DNA of 64,000 bases from positions 6,510,001 through 6,574,000 of the forward strand of contig NC_061473.1 of the NCBI RefSeq assembly GCF_022581195.2, in the 5' to 3' direction. The notes beneath the pieces are model-generated. The model ran no database searches and was not told the DNA's origin. It saw only the letters and a list, made by a program, of their open reading frames with translations. Shown here piece by piece: positions 47,701-58,279 of the stretch; position 1 is the stretch's first letter, and each line of letters begins with the position of its first letter. The position numbers and the translations under genes are program-made. This stretch comes from Helicoverpa zea (taxonomy: Eukaryota > Arthropoda > Insecta > Lepidoptera > Noctuidae).

Positions 47701-48003
47701 TCAATTACCTACTTCCAGACGCCAAGCTACTGGATTCGTTGCTGACCTAACCTTATACGTTCTCACCCTTATAATATTTATTTTTGCAACAACACTGTAT
47801 TGTAACAATTGTCCACAGATCTACTCTCAATCGCTGCCGTAAAGACGCTCTCAGACGCTGGGGTCGGTTGTAACAACTTAGACTGGTGTGCTCGCTACCA
47901 GGTCCACATCAAATGTAGGGGAGTTCTAGCTCTTAAAGGCTACGTATGTAAGGCCACCATCGGCAACAAATCAGAAAAAATAGATAAGATAGAAAACATA
48001 TAA
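35726..48003 (+). CDS. Gclm: GCLM, glutamate-cysteine ligase modifier subunit
   Basis: Six exons: 35726-35821, 40923-41217, 45964-46110, 46577-46693, 47273-47458, 47819-48003. GT/AG borders and phases agree (1026 bp, 341 residues). Start ATG gives MLKSASKVTINTGNVLNLID, matching the LQTGNLLNW-type start of GCLM. Other family blocks: EELSESIKLTLSEW, LKIGVKIFINED, ILPGIKILWGVLEDYVKEGR, INLASCCVVPPALHAF, DVQLLTHADPPDLLS, and a C-terminal KCRGVLALKGYVCKATI. GCLM binds the catalytic GCLC subunit, lowers its Km for glutamate and relieves glutathione feedback, in the cytosol (family knowledge); the fold is aldo-keto-reductase-like but non-catalytic. At 341 residues it is longer than the 274 of human GCLM; extra low-complexity segments lie at about 47-80 and 158-185. 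The introns are large (intron 1 about 5.1 kb, intron 2 about 4.7 kb) and repeat-rich. Confidence 0.95.
37081..37315. mobile_element. Foldback MITE, about 235 bp
   Basis: Imperfect inverted arms from ttccttaaacacgtgatgaa to the complement at the right end, with aaaccaaatgtatttataaa on the left mirrored on the right. The arms cover most of the element. No coding potential; in GCLM intron 1. Confidence 0.7.
37558..37665. mobile_element. 108-bp MITE family D, copy 1
   Basis: tgtacagtagactgcacatc at the left and gaagttgactgtaca at the right are inverted, as are cagtggtaac / gttaccactg inside. A second 108-bp copy at 43682-43789 differs at a few positions. Confidence 0.75.
38686..38908. mobile_element. 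Foldback MITE family A, copy 4 (inverted core)
   Basis: 223-bp copy in GCLM intron 1 with its core in reverse orientation relative to copies 1 and 2. The inner-edge variant (ttattacg) is the same as copy 1. The right terminal base is changed (ggccgaa-a), followed by ta. Confidence 0.88.
39150..39242 (+). repeat. Degenerate repeat fragment (cacgcgggtggaacctc)
   Basis: agctacgttatattttatca and agtagttcctttggcacgcg ... ctagttt are the 3' part of the CTATACTAATATTATAAA-type family, in GCLM intron 1. Confidence 0.5.
39618..39774. repeat. Perfect palindrome, 67-bp arms with 23-bp spacer
   Basis: The left arm tcccactagttctactgctt... and the right arm ending ...aagcagtagaactagtggga are exact complements over all 67 bases. 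The arms also carry repeated tagttctac units, so each arm can fold on itself. In GCLM intron 1; the transcript would form a long hairpin. Flanks show no clear target duplication. Confidence 0.9.
40080..40810 (-). pseudogene. Coding-like antisense segments in GCLM intron 1, unrecognised
   Basis: On the minus strand, 40800-40568 reads in one frame YFKTDVIYMALLNGLASKAL, then SDEKIPMTYSIN, a TAG, then ENPLAEVDTINNKVKNTQF, up to a TGA. Further on, 40235-40090 reads MATGLFERDATAMALKELLR, EHRWVLANKSLILPPNIPTT, EDDAKRS and stop. Composition looks protein-like and not like random AT-rich ORFs. I do not recognise it. It could be a broken nested gene, a captured gene fragment or transposon coding DNA. 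Confidence 0.3.
41563..42127 (+). mobile_element. GGGTTCCGTA-type dispersed moth repeat
   Basis: Begins aaccggccaagtgcgagtcg, soon followed by agggttccgta, and ends gctacggaaccctaaaaaa after a gacagacgga tandem. I recognise this as a very widespread lepidopteran repeat; its class is uncertain. A 3' fragment recurs at 50122-50198. Confidence 0.7.
42384..42550 (-). repeat. LINE 3'-type fragment (ccactgctgggcaaaggcc)
   Basis: The phrase cccactgctgggcaaaggcc followed by a region rich in gtccacc/gatcg is a common moth retrotransposon 3' part. A weaker relative lies near 36375-36440 (cacaactgggcaaaggtctc). Confidence 0.5.
43000..43150 (+). repeat. SINE body fragment
   Basis: Contains gggtttcgggttgcctaggt and ttcagctgcatttggccgac, a diverged piece of the same SINE, in GCLM intron 2. 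Confidence 0.5.
43682..43789. mobile_element. 108-bp MITE family D, copy 2
   Basis: Same length and ends as copy 1 (tgtacggtagactgcacatc ... gttgactgtaca). It ends about 14 bp before the 459-bp tandem duplication. A lone matching end (gtgcagtctaccgtaca) also occurs near 58575-58591. Confidence 0.75.
43804..44721 (+). repeat. 459-bp direct tandem duplication
   Basis: 43804-44262 and 44263-44721 are the same sequence back to back, from agtacataggaactgctttt to gtaccattgcgtag. I saw no difference between the copies, so the duplication is recent or has been homogenised (or is an assembly artefact). In GCLM intron 2, just after MITE D copy 2. Confidence 0.9.
46770..47195 (-). pseudogene. LINE (RTE-like) C-terminal fragment, antisense in GCLM intron 4
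   Basis: On the minus strand, broken frames contain LGISLRDRKRNEWIREKI, then WRWAGHIARMEQFKWNRRLM and a following basic stretch. These match the C-terminal region of endonuclease-reverse transcriptases. Several stops and frame breaks; a dead 5'-truncated copy. Confidence 0.65.
47490..47740 (+). repeat. Dispersed repeat fragment in GCLM intron 5
   Basis: cgcaggacatattatagtgc and caatcatttgcgcagacaca match a diverged relative near 31918-32010 (ccaggactttatagtgcac). Probably a retrotransposon 3' piece; it contains an open frame of 88 codons that I take as chance. Confidence 0.4.
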
Positions 48004-50005
48004 ACATAGGTAGGTGTGAACAACATTTGTGTTAATATTAAGCTATTTATTTAAGCATTTTCATGTTGCGCGAATGTGGCGCCACTATCGCTCTATAGTT
48101 TTAGTGGCGCTGGTATGCAGAATTATTCACTTTTTTCAAATTTAATTTGTATTTAAAAAACCTTCGCATAAGAGCCCCCATTAATTTGTACACACTAGCA
48201 GGTCAACCTACGGTAATCTGACATATTTTATCAATCGAACATCAACCTTCCACTATTGTGATAAGGTCGAAAATCAGTTGAAGTAGGTTGACGTGTCTAG
48301 ATATTCATAAATACTTATGAAAACGAATTACACATGTTGATAAAATAATGTAAAAGACGGGATGGCAGGGAGGGAGTTTGGACTTCTAAGTTTCTGAAAT
48401 TATACAAATTCCTCTTTATAAGAAAGGTGCGGATTCTGAATGGACTCAAAATATATTTAGAAAATATCCAAATCAATAATTATTTAAATAGAAAATTTCA
48501 GTGCAACCTTTTTTGAACATTAATTTCAGTATTTGTTTTTTGGTATTTTTAAAAATTCGTTACTAGCAACACTCCCAGTTTACAATTTGATAGATTGTTT
48601 CTAAAAAAATAAGTGATTTTTCTAATGGTGCAATAGAAATTGTGGGTCTTACAATGCAAAAAAAAAACTTATTAATTGTGAAACATTCGATTATCAGTGC
48701 ATTTTAGATAAATAGGCTCATTTTATGGCTTAAATTGTGATATATATAGTTCGTTAAACTATTAAAGCATACTATCGTATGTACTTATAATTGTTACTTA
48801 CACTTTTCTTAGACACTGACAATATTCTTACTCTTCTCAAAAGCTACGATTTAAAGTACAGAATATTGATTTTAAGAGATGTAACTGTTCTGTAAATCGT
48901 TATTTGCATGTCGATATATTTATCGATAAAATTGACACCTAAAATATCGATAGCCTCTTATATTGGGTCATTATTTGTCTTTGTCTACATCAAATAGAGG
49001 TTTCTTATCGATAACATGATTACTAAAGTATCGACTTATTTACAGCATTTTACTATTGTTATCAGTGTCTATGAAAAACAATATTTATAGTTGGTGCACA
49101 AGCTAGGTTATGTGGTTATCAATACAATTATTTTAACGATTAATATATGTCAACTTGTCTATACCACAAAAGCAATACATAATTATGTTCTAATTTCAAC
49201 TTTATCGATATTTTTAAATCAGTTTTAACTGAAATAATTTTGCAAATCGTTCCAGGCGTCTTTGAGTAATCGGTGAACATACAAGAAAAAGATCCCAAAA
49301 CTCCTCCTTTTTGGGAAGTCGGTTAAAAAGGGCTGTGAAAAAGCCGATATACTAGCTACCATAAATGAGTATAGACAAGTTGACAGATATTCTATATTAA
49401 ATAGTTACCTTATAAAATTGTTGTTTAATACAATGAAATGGTACTTCGCAGTTTTGTGATAAGAATTATTGTTAGAATCCATTTTATAGGCAAGGAAAGT
49501 TGTAGCGCCTGGACATTTTAGAAGAGCAGTATGACGCTCATCCTTACAAATAGATTAATTTAATTTACTATCACATGCAAATTTTTAAAAAACTCAAAAA
49601 TAATTACCTACTACAAGTTATTTTTGAGTTTTTAAACAACTATTGCGAAGTGTAGTCATTTCTAAATTTATGTGGTCACGATTACCAAGGCCATACTAGG
49701 GATGGGTGACCAAACTATTGCTTTTTTTCCTATTGGTGCTACTTTTCTTGCCTATAAAAATGCTGTTTTTATACAGAATGTTACAAAACCGTAAGCAGTT
49801 GAGAGGGTAGATAACTTAACGGGCATTTTTGTAACATCCTGTACAGTATATTATAGTATTTCGATGCAGTTAACCATAGTTATATTTTATCATTTAAACA
49901 GGTTATAAATAAAATTGAATGTATGAATGTACGGTCGGGATATTTTTATACGGACTGTACTTAGGATTTGTAATCTCATTTTACACTTAATTTTATTGGT
50001 TTCTT
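48004..50005. other. Region downstream of GCLM
   Basis: Probably includes the GCLM 3'UTR, whose end I cannot place; the first AATAAA I noted is at 49908-49913. Holds the phrase ctcctttttgggaagtcggtt (49302-49322), a common repeat end also seen near 20138. No gene recognised. Confidence 0.4.
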
Positions 50006-50268
50006 ACAGCCAGTTTTTTCATCAAAAGTAAACGTCAAAGTAATATCTAAAGTAAAAGTAACGGTCAAATTCGTTTTTACTATTAGTTTTGCTGTTACTT
50101 TAGCCTTGGAATAAAGGGTCTTGACAGACAGACAGACGGACAACAAAGTGATCCTATAAGGGTTCCGTTTTTTCCTTTTGAGGTACGGAACCCTAAAAAC
50201 GAATTTGACCGTTACTTTTACTTTATGACATTACTTTGGCTTTTACTTTTGATGAAGAAACTGGCTGT
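50006..50268. mobile_element. Foldback with 74-bp arms around a GGGTTCCGTA-repeat tail
   Basis: The left arm acagccag...agtaacggtcaaattcgttttta (50006-50079) is nearly complementary to 50194-50268. The spacer contains the 3' end of the GGGTTCCGTA-type repeat (gacagacagacggac ... aagggttccg ... gtacggaaccctaaaa). Confidence 0.75.
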
Positions 50269-50294
50269 TAATTTTGAAAATTCATCTGTCAAAG

Positions 50295-50405
50295 TAATGG
50301 TGAGTTGCACTATGTAATTACATGTACGTAATGTATAACGATAACCAAAGCTTAACCAGCCGTAAGATCGGCGATTTGAAAGAAATGGGTGCTTTCGTTA
50401 ACGTC
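50295..50405. mobile_element. Small MITE, ends ggtgagttgcactat
   Basis: ggtgagttgcactatgtaat and catatagtgcaatccacac are inverted ends about 110 bp apart. Relatives are near 51160-51260, 51500-51560 and 32858-32905, all with acgataaccaaacc-like internal motifs. Confidence 0.55.
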
Positions 50406-51721
50406 ATATAGTGCAATCCACACTTGTTATATTCAAATTATAATTATTTACGGTTGAAAAAGATTCATTACTTAATTTATCAGTGGCGCTTAAGCATTTT
50501 TGTAACTGAATATACAATTTTATCCATGCGCGTATCCTATCAGTAGCGTTGCATTTTCAAAATAGATGGTTTCTAATATAATTACTGCCTTCATTACTAG
50601 TAAAATATAATTGTAATATTATAATATCATAAACCCAGTAATAGTAAGAAATTATGTTAAAAAAAATGGATACTATTAATCTTGAAATATTTTTGCTATA
50701 GCAACATTCCGACGCAAACGCCCCCAAAAAGGTTGTAACACATCACAATGGCAGTTTTTTTTTCATGATTAACAAACAATGTTACACGTGCAAAGTATAC
50801 CCCTCAAACATTTTAATAGAATATTACGATATATTAAATAATATTTAAATAAATTATTCATACATAGGTGCCTCATACTTAAAATTAAGATGTTCTATGT
50901 GACCTTAAAAATGCTTAAAAAAGTGTAAAAATGTTTATAATACATTCAAAAATGTATCATGTAAGATGAAACCCGAATTGTTTTAAAATTAAAGTATTTA
51001 TTGAATATTTTGGCTTTGTTTTTATTTTATTCCCTATTGAATTAACATTTGTGACTTGAAATAGATAACATGCCACGGGACAGTGGGGTGGAACGACTGA
51101 TGGAAGCTAACAACTTGGTATAATGTGCATGGAATCCAGATAAAAATAATATACTTATACGGTGAGTAGCACCATTTACCAAAAGACAAGCGAACTATTT
51201 CATCAGTTGTCAAAAGGCGGCATGTGGATGCTTGGTTATCGTTTTAGTTAAATAGTACAACTTGGTTCCATACAACAAACTAAATAAAAAATAACTTAAC
51301 AGCTTGACCATTAAAAATAACCAAATCAGTTCAGTGACTGAATTGAAAATCGTAACAATCTATCAATAGAAAGAAACATTGCCCCACTTCCGCGACTTCA
51401 TAGTCTGAAAACTATGACCTTCTTTTAGAAGGCTGAAGGAGAATAACCGTAATGCTGAGGATATGATGCTGGCCACTGTGATATTCCTGAGGGTAACTTT
51501 AAGGTGGATTGCACCATATAATAACGATAACCAAACCAGAACCATCCGTTAGATCGCCGATTTGAAAAATGGCGGGCTTATTTGGCGCTATTGGACTCCC
51601 ATCAGCTTATGCCAATATAGTTGAGTATCTCTAGAGTAAATGAATTTGACGTTTTAAATATGCTCAGTAGGTAGGTATATAGTAGATATTTTGTTCATAT
51701 TATTTTGATAATCGTGAAGTC

Positions 51722-51796
51722 TACATCCGGGCGCGGAAGGTAGTTCCCTCAGGGCGGGACGTTGCGTGGGTCAAACCGCGGGAAACAGTTAGTATT
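51722..51796 (+). repeat. Degenerate repeat fragment (gcgggacgttgcgtgg)
   Basis: ggtagttccctcagggcggg and tcaaaccgcgggaaacagtt are the terminal block of the CTATACTAATATTATAAA-type family. Confidence 0.45.
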
Positions 51797-52346
51797 TCAT
51801 AAATGACCAAAAGTTTCGTGTATTTTAAATTGACAGCTGTTTGCGATTCCGGGAAACAGACAAAAGTCAGCTTACAACAAAAACATAATTAAAAGAATTC
51901 GACATTCGTCCCTAAGAACATTTTAATACATGATTTATAGCATTCTTTACCTAAATATTATTATATTAAATTGAAATAGTTTCCGATCGTCAAATTGTTG
52001 TTGCTACTATCCTTACCTTGTAGTGCCCAATTAAAAGTTTGACATTTTGTTATTTTGTTCATGATATGTCAACGTTAAGAGCTTTCAGGTATTATTTATT
52101 GTGGAATTATTGATTCTGATAATTTTAAGGCATTTTTAACAATTCTTAAGTACCTAGTAGCAAGAAGTAGTAATTGCCACTGTATCTTATTATCAGTTCT
52201 CTCATCAATTTATAAGTAGCCGCAATATGCGTGGCCAAATGATGTAAAAGGCATCGCTCAGTCGACATTTAGATGCAAAGTATGGAAAATCGCTTAGAAA
52301 GTGTTATTCCCAGTTATTTTAGCTGTAAGTCTTCCATGTTACATAA

Positions 52347-52800
52347 ATCTATACTTATAATAAATCTGTAGAGAGGTCAATTCTGTACATTGAATATAAT
52401 TCCAAAAAAACGATCAGGGGGTGATTAGTGATCGATACTGATGCCAAAAATGCAATCAGTAAAATTTTTGTCTGTCTGTCTATCTGTATGTTCGTTATAG
52501 AAACAAAAACTACTTGACGGATTTTTAACAAAACTTGGTACAGTTATTCTTCATACTCCTGGGCAGGTTAAAGGATACTTTTCATCACGCTGCGACCAAT
52601 AGGAGCAGAGCAGTGAAGGGAAATATTGGGAAAAAGGGCGAAGTTACTCCATTTTTTAAGCTTCATATACAGAAATCATGTATGGCGGAAATGTTCTCCT
52701 TAAAATTATCTAAAAAACATCCTATGACAGCATATGTCTACCTTTTATGGTTGACTCACAATAACACGTGTAACTCTCGATAGCTTAGCAGATCGGAGCT
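52347..52800 (+). mobile_element. Dispersed moth repeat (gtctgtctgtctatctgtatg type)
   Basis: Starts ctatacttataataaatctg and runs through ggtgattagtgatcgatact, gtctgtctgtctatctgtat, cttcatactcctgggcaggt and ggagcagagcagtgaaggga, a phrase order I recognise from many moth loci. A matching end (gtcgctggcagaagctagt) lies at 53337-53355, so the element may span about 1 kb with foreign DNA inside. Confidence 0.6.
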
Positions 52801-52929
52801 TTCTGATTATATTTGTCTACTTTTACGTTTCTAACACTCTTACTCACACTAAATATAAAAGGTTAACATTATTACCAATTAAATAAAAAAAGAATCATAT
52901 AAATCGGTAAGGAAAAACCAAAGTTGTAC

Positions 52930-53110
52930 ATGAAATACGGTAATAAGCCATCGCGCGTGAGTACTGGATCATTTTTGAGCAACGGTCGCCATGCTCGACG
53001 CGGTTCGCGGCGCGGTGGCTGCGCGAGCTTCATACAATATTTGGTTGATGCGGTTTATGCGAATATACGTTCAGAGTGTTCAACCTTATTGACCGACAAT
53101 AATTGACAAC
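52930..53110 (+). other. GC-rich insert between two halves of a moth repeat
   Basis: ccatcgcgcgtgagtactgg ... cgacgcggttcgcggcgcgg ... stands out against AT-rich neighbours, lying between the repeat start at 52347 and an apparent end at 53355. A 60-codon frame is open but unrecognised. Could be captured host sequence. Confidence 0.35.
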
Positions 53111-54264
53111 AAACCTTGCAGCGCGTCTTTAAATAATAGAATTTATTTTTAACTTTCTTTTGTTGTTATTTTATAAAATATATTTAAAAATATTCGTTCA
53201 ATTTCAAATTATTAATACCTATTTATTTTAGATTTTATGGTACGGTGTAAGGTACGCGAATATTTTGAATTGGATAGGCTGGGGTTTCGTATTTCTTACT
53301 CTCTTTACACAAAGTCCGAATTTAACGCGAACTAAGTCGCTGGCAGAAGCTAGTAAATAAATAAAATTTAAACGATTGTTAGAGAATTTATTATATATTT
53401 TGTTTATTTTACTACCGACCGTTGCTCACAGCTGATTGAGCAGTTTTAATTATCTCCGATCAATTAAAATATACACACCTACTCAACCAAATAATTATCG
53501 ATATCCGAGGTTGGCAGGCATTTTAATTGAATGAACCTTAAGCTCCTTTGATTGGTTGCTCTCTGGTTTAAAACTAGATCTAATGTAATTACTAGATATA
53601 AAGAAATCTACTTAGGCAACTTAGTAATGAACTTAAATCTTACTTAGCAGCAACATATTGCCACTTAATACATGTTAGGTACTTACTTGCATATTTGAAA
53701 GCGAGTGGGGTTTTCCTAGAGCTTGATACGAACCATTTTACCAGGTTTTCGATATCTCAAAAAAATATGTTTTGATAGCTTACGGTTTTGCATTGCATAT
53801 TTTACATGATTCTAAACCATATTAAGTAGTACCTAGTAGCATGCTAGAAGTCTTCCAAAAGGCTACGATTGGACTATTCCACACAAAATTTCTATTCAAA
53901 TAGACAATAACTTATGCCCATAACCAATACCAATAAATATACGAAAACTGCATTATTACGTAAAATACTTGAGACCACCCCCGCTTTTACCTCTTTAACT
54001 CAATTTATATGCAAGCGAGCTCCGCTGACGAAATCAAGCGAATAACTTTATAATTGTGCATTAAAATAAAAAAGGGGTTAGCCGGAAACCGGATATTGCC
54101 TTCCGTGGCGACCCTACGCTACCGGCGACTGTTTTTTTTTTTATAAAGTTGGCAACTAGTAGCTTGTCTTGTCGTTATGTTGTAAGATTCCATAGAGAAT
54201 ACACAAGTAGGTCTGTCTTTCGTGAGGTCGGTCACACTTTCATTTTCAGCGTTGGAAATTATCT

Positions 54265-54649
54265 GGGGCTCGATTCTCCTAATTTTACTTAAGCAACATA
54301 CGATTCACGTTCGACTGCGTTCCAATCCCGACTCGATTACGATTGAAACGTATGTGGCATTCCGCTATTTTTTCTTTGAAATAAACGTTTTTATCCTTTT
54401 CTGTCATTCAATAATGAATAATTTTGTCTGCAAATGATTAACTATTGCAATATGATTGTAGAGCAAACTACCGTATAGACCAAAATAACCAAAATAGCAG
54501 ACCAATCGCAAATCAATCGAATGTCGTTGGAATAGGATTGGTCTTATATTAATAGCGGAATGCGATATGGTTAAGACTGCTATTGCGGTCATATTGCGAT
54601 TCGATTTCTATTCGATTTTGACATTATTAACTTAGGAGAATCGGGCCCC
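54265..54649. mobile_element. MITE, ends ggggctcgattctccta
   Basis: ggggctcgattctcctaatt at the left and the complement of ggggcccgattctcctaagt at the right frame about 385 bp with additional internal inverted stretches (cattccgcta / tagcggaatg). Target duplication unclear. Confidence 0.6.
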
Positions 54650-55489
54650 TGGATTATAGCAAGCTTACAATTAACAATTTTTTATTGTAGCAAGCTTACA
54701 GCAAACTGGTTATTTTCCGCGGTTTTACTTGCGTCTCTTGGAACATACTTACCGTACTGGGATAAAGTATTATAGACGAGTATGGTAGGTACGATTGGTA
54801 ATGGAATGTTAAGACGAATAGGTACTTACCTACCTACCAAATTAGACGAACATGTTGTGGACTGCTTCTTTGATGAAACCCGAGGCTTAAATATGAAAAG
54901 AGTAATTTTATATTATGGTGTCACAAAAATGTATTCTGCGTCTAAATAAGTGCTAGTACCCAGCTATGTTCATAGCAAGTTTACAGTCCCCAATTAGGTA
55001 CCAACAAAATCATATGAATTTCTTAACTTTTGTGTGTCCGTGTATGTAGTAGCTATAACTTGGACAGACAGACAGTATTCCTGCAATCCATAGTCGCCAG
55101 TCGCCAATCGTTCGTCTTATATTACGACAAACAGCTGATTGACACTATCCAGTCTCGTTGAAATCTGAAGCAACATTGAGAAATTTAATATAACAAGCAA
55201 GTACTGAGCTCAGAAACTTGGGTAATCGAATTACCAAACATGTGTGCGTTACGCAATCATAGACAATATGGAAAGTGGCGGGAAATTGCGCAGAGACAAT
55301 TTCGGCGAGATCTGTGCAAGTGCGCAAGCATCGGCTCGAGTCGGGGACTGGTAGCATAACAACTCTATGTTATATATTGGAATATATTTTCGAAAAGTTG
55401 TAAGTTAGACACCTGGTTCAAGTTTTTTTTTCAGAATCAGCAAATCTAAAACATTGATGTACTTACCCTAAATTCAATAAAATTGATAC

Positions 55490-55695
55490 TCAACAAACAA
55501 ACTCTTCAGATGTTTTTATTAAAAAGCTAATGAGTTTTTTCTCTTGAATGCGCTAGTCTCTGGAAATAGTAAACTGTTTCAATGTTAGATAGCCCATTTA
55601 TAGAGGTTAGTTGTAGGCTGTAGGCTACTTTTCATCCGGCTGAGTGGAGTATTCCCCAAAGGACGCGGTCGGAAACTCGGGCGGTAGCTAGTTTT
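55490..55695 (+). repeat. Degenerate CTATACTAATATTATAAA-type repeat
   Basis: acaaacaaactcttcagatg, then aatgttagatagcccattta, gtaggctacttttcatccgg and gcggtagctagtt follow the family order but with many changes. Confidence 0.55.
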
Positions 55696-55999
55696 TCAAA
55701 AATCCAAAAATATGTTTTGATTCACGTTGTCTGCTATGAGTATACTGACCCTTTTCAAGGACCATATCATACAAAAAATAACCTTGCATTGGTACTTACT
55801 GCATTTGAAGTGCATTGTCGGCGAACTAAAAGAAGCGTTAAAAAAATTATCATTACAATTGACTGCATAGTTTTTGAAAAATATTTCGCGTATACAAATG
55901 ACACTATTACACATATATTTCTTAGAAGCATACGTGATACATTTCGGACAGATATATAAAAAATATATGTATGAAGTATGTTTGTAAATAAGTATATGG

Positions 56000-57270
56000 A
56001 ATATGACCACGTGTGACTCTTTTGACCGCGGCTTACTATCAATACAAATTTTAAAAGCTTTAGTTTAAACATGCACATACATTATTGAAATGTGGTTTTG
56101 AAATATTTTTTACAAGATACCTATAAAATAGTATGTAGGTACGGTAAAGTACCTACCTAAGATGCAGTAAAAAAACAATGGCCGAAGTTCACCGACAAGA
56201 CAACATAACCATCAGTTTTCTGTGAATGTTCGCGTTCAATTTTAAAAATAAACAGTGGTTTTATAAAAATGTTGTCGCTGAAAGTGGGTCCAAAGCAAAT
56301 CTACGGTTTTTTTCAGATTGAGTATATGAAAAGAAAAGGAATATCAATTTGAATCCTTTAGAACGTCGTAAAATTGACGCTTGAAGACACTGGTTTTAAT
56401 ATTCTTAAAATATCAAATTCTACGGCGCTTAGTTTGCAAGGGACGCGCGAAGCCGCAGTAACCAGCTACTTTATTAAAAATATATCAACTCAAATAATTT
56501 GAACACCAAGTTTTCTCTGCTATCCATCCACAATCTCACATTAGACATGAAGTTCAGTGCGCGTGCGTCTGTAGCGTGAAATTGTCACACTCTTACTTTC
56601 TCGATGGCACGATATGGCCGTCCTTCCTTTCGCTTTAATTACAACAAATCATCATTATGGCGGCAAGGTCCCTGAACTGTCATTTGTTAATCACTAGTTA
56701 CGTAAATAAATGATGGTTGAAGAGTAGTTGTAGTTTTTTTTGCTACGAAATTGCTACGGTGCTACGAATGTATCGGACAAAAACAAAAGACTATCTAGTT
56801 TGTCTTCAAGCTGGGGTGGCCTCTTCTGTATAAGAGAAGGTAGCATTGATAGGCGAGTATACATAAGAAAGGTTCCCTGCGGTTTCAATCGCGTTTCGAG
56901 GGAACAACTTCTCGCTCACGTAGCTTTATAGTCTAGTAGTAGTTTCTGAAAATAGGGTGTTCAAACAAACTCCTCTGATTTATAAAACTTACAGATTTAG
57001 AAAGTTGTATGATTCACGATATCAAGCTGTTTTGTTATCACCTTTACATCTGACTTTTAAAACAACTGAAATTGACAAGTTTTAAGTTCGCGGCTGATTT
57101 GTTGACATTTCATACACATTATAGGTACCTATCTCGTCTGGAAGCTGAAACAAACTGTAGATACAGACCAAAAAGCGAAATCTAAGACATGCGGCGACAG
57201 TAATAAAGGTATATATTTTACCATTTAATACTGGTAGGTAATGGATTAATAATAGTCGATAACGTTAGAA
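56000..57270. other. Intergenic, repeat remnants only
   Basis: Around 56800-56990 there is a reversed, decayed CTATACTAATATTATAAA-type piece (gttccctgcggtttcaatcg ... gttcaaacaaactcctctga). Nothing gene-like seen. Confidence 0.4.
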
Positions 57271-57276
57271 TTTTTG

Positions 57277-57534
57277 ACGACCTCGATGGCGCAATGGTCA
57301 TCATGCCGGACCGCCGAACCTGAGGTCTCGGGTTCGATTCCCGGTTCGGTTGACATTTGTGTGATGAGCATGCTTGTTGGCCGTGGTCTGGGTGTTATGA
57401 TATGTATTTATAAATATGTAGCTATATGTAGTTTATCAGTTGTGTTAGCACCCATAACACAAGTTAATAAATAACTTACCATGGGGCTAACCGACCCTGT
57501 GTGAAAAAGGTGTCCCGACATTATAAAAATTTAA
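57277..57534 (+). mobile_element. tRNA-derived SINE, second family
   Basis: The head gacgacctcgatggcgcaat, followed by ggttcgattcccggttcggt, gives A and B boxes of a pol III promoter. The body includes gggtgttatgatatgtattt and ends near gtgtcccgacattataaaaa. It looks like a tRNA at first but lacks a proper tRNA end and is followed by a SINE body. Confidence 0.75.
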
Positions 57535-58077
57535 GTTTATAATTTACGATCGTAGGTCCACTTAGGTTACCTATAGGACAATCGAGTTTAAGGCGGTAAG
57601 TAACAAGTTTATTTAACTCATTGACAGCTCGATAAATAACTGTTTCATGTTAATTTCTGTATATAATACTATGTATAGTATAAGTATGGATAGTTGTCAA
57701 ACTAGTTTGATATATAGCAGCTACTTTTATGTATGTGATTCAGCCAATATCGAAATAATCTTATGTTCATTTATTTGTTTGGCAATCTGTTTGTAGGCGC
57801 TAAATCACTTCAATTGATGCGAATATGTTGAGTAATTATGGTAAGAACAAAAAAGAGGGAACCAGTCAGATTTCAGTACGAAACTCGATGTTTGGATGGC
57901 TACATCTAAATTAGTTACGTTACGATGATTGTTCAGGGAACAGTGGACCACGAATGTTCAAGGCGTATAAGGCTCTCTATCCACTGAAGCGAAGGCTGCG
58001 GTGCAAAGAAACGAAGAAAGTTTAGGTATAATTATTTCAGCAAAATAAAACATAAACAAAGAATCATAGTCAAGTAA

Positions 58078-58276
58078 AGGGCTTATTAGACTTTACTAAA
58101 TTTAGAAGCCTAATTAGGTTTGTCTAATTAGGTTTCTAAATGATTTAGTGACTCAGTAGCCGTACTTTTTCCTATATTTAGAAACCTACCTTCCTAAATG
58201 CGATTACATTTGTCTGAATTTAGTAACTGCATCATTTAGTTTAGACGACTGAATTTAGGCAAGTGTAATAAGCCCT
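58078..58276. mobile_element. Harbinger-like MITE family C, copy 2
   Basis: 199 bp flanked by TAA (58075-58077, 58277-58279), with the same agggcttatta... ends as copy 1 and a longer, diverged core. A TTA/TAA target is seen in both copies. Confidence 0.8.
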
Positions 58277-58279
58277 TAA

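Noticed and set aside
47479..47745. 88-codon ORF in GCLM intron 5 as an extra exon
   Set aside because: Flanking GCLM exons join in phase without it, and the sequence matches a dispersed repeat.
55696..56078. Overlapping ORFs of 80-104 codons on both strands
   Set aside because: Open on both strands at once with AT-rich composition (Ile/Tyr/Phe/Lys/Asn); chance ORFs.
57274..57474. tRNA-like sequence and overlapping 66-codon ORF
   Set aside because: The A and B boxes belong to a SINE head with a long non-tRNA body; no proper acceptor stem, and the ORF is just the SINE in translation.
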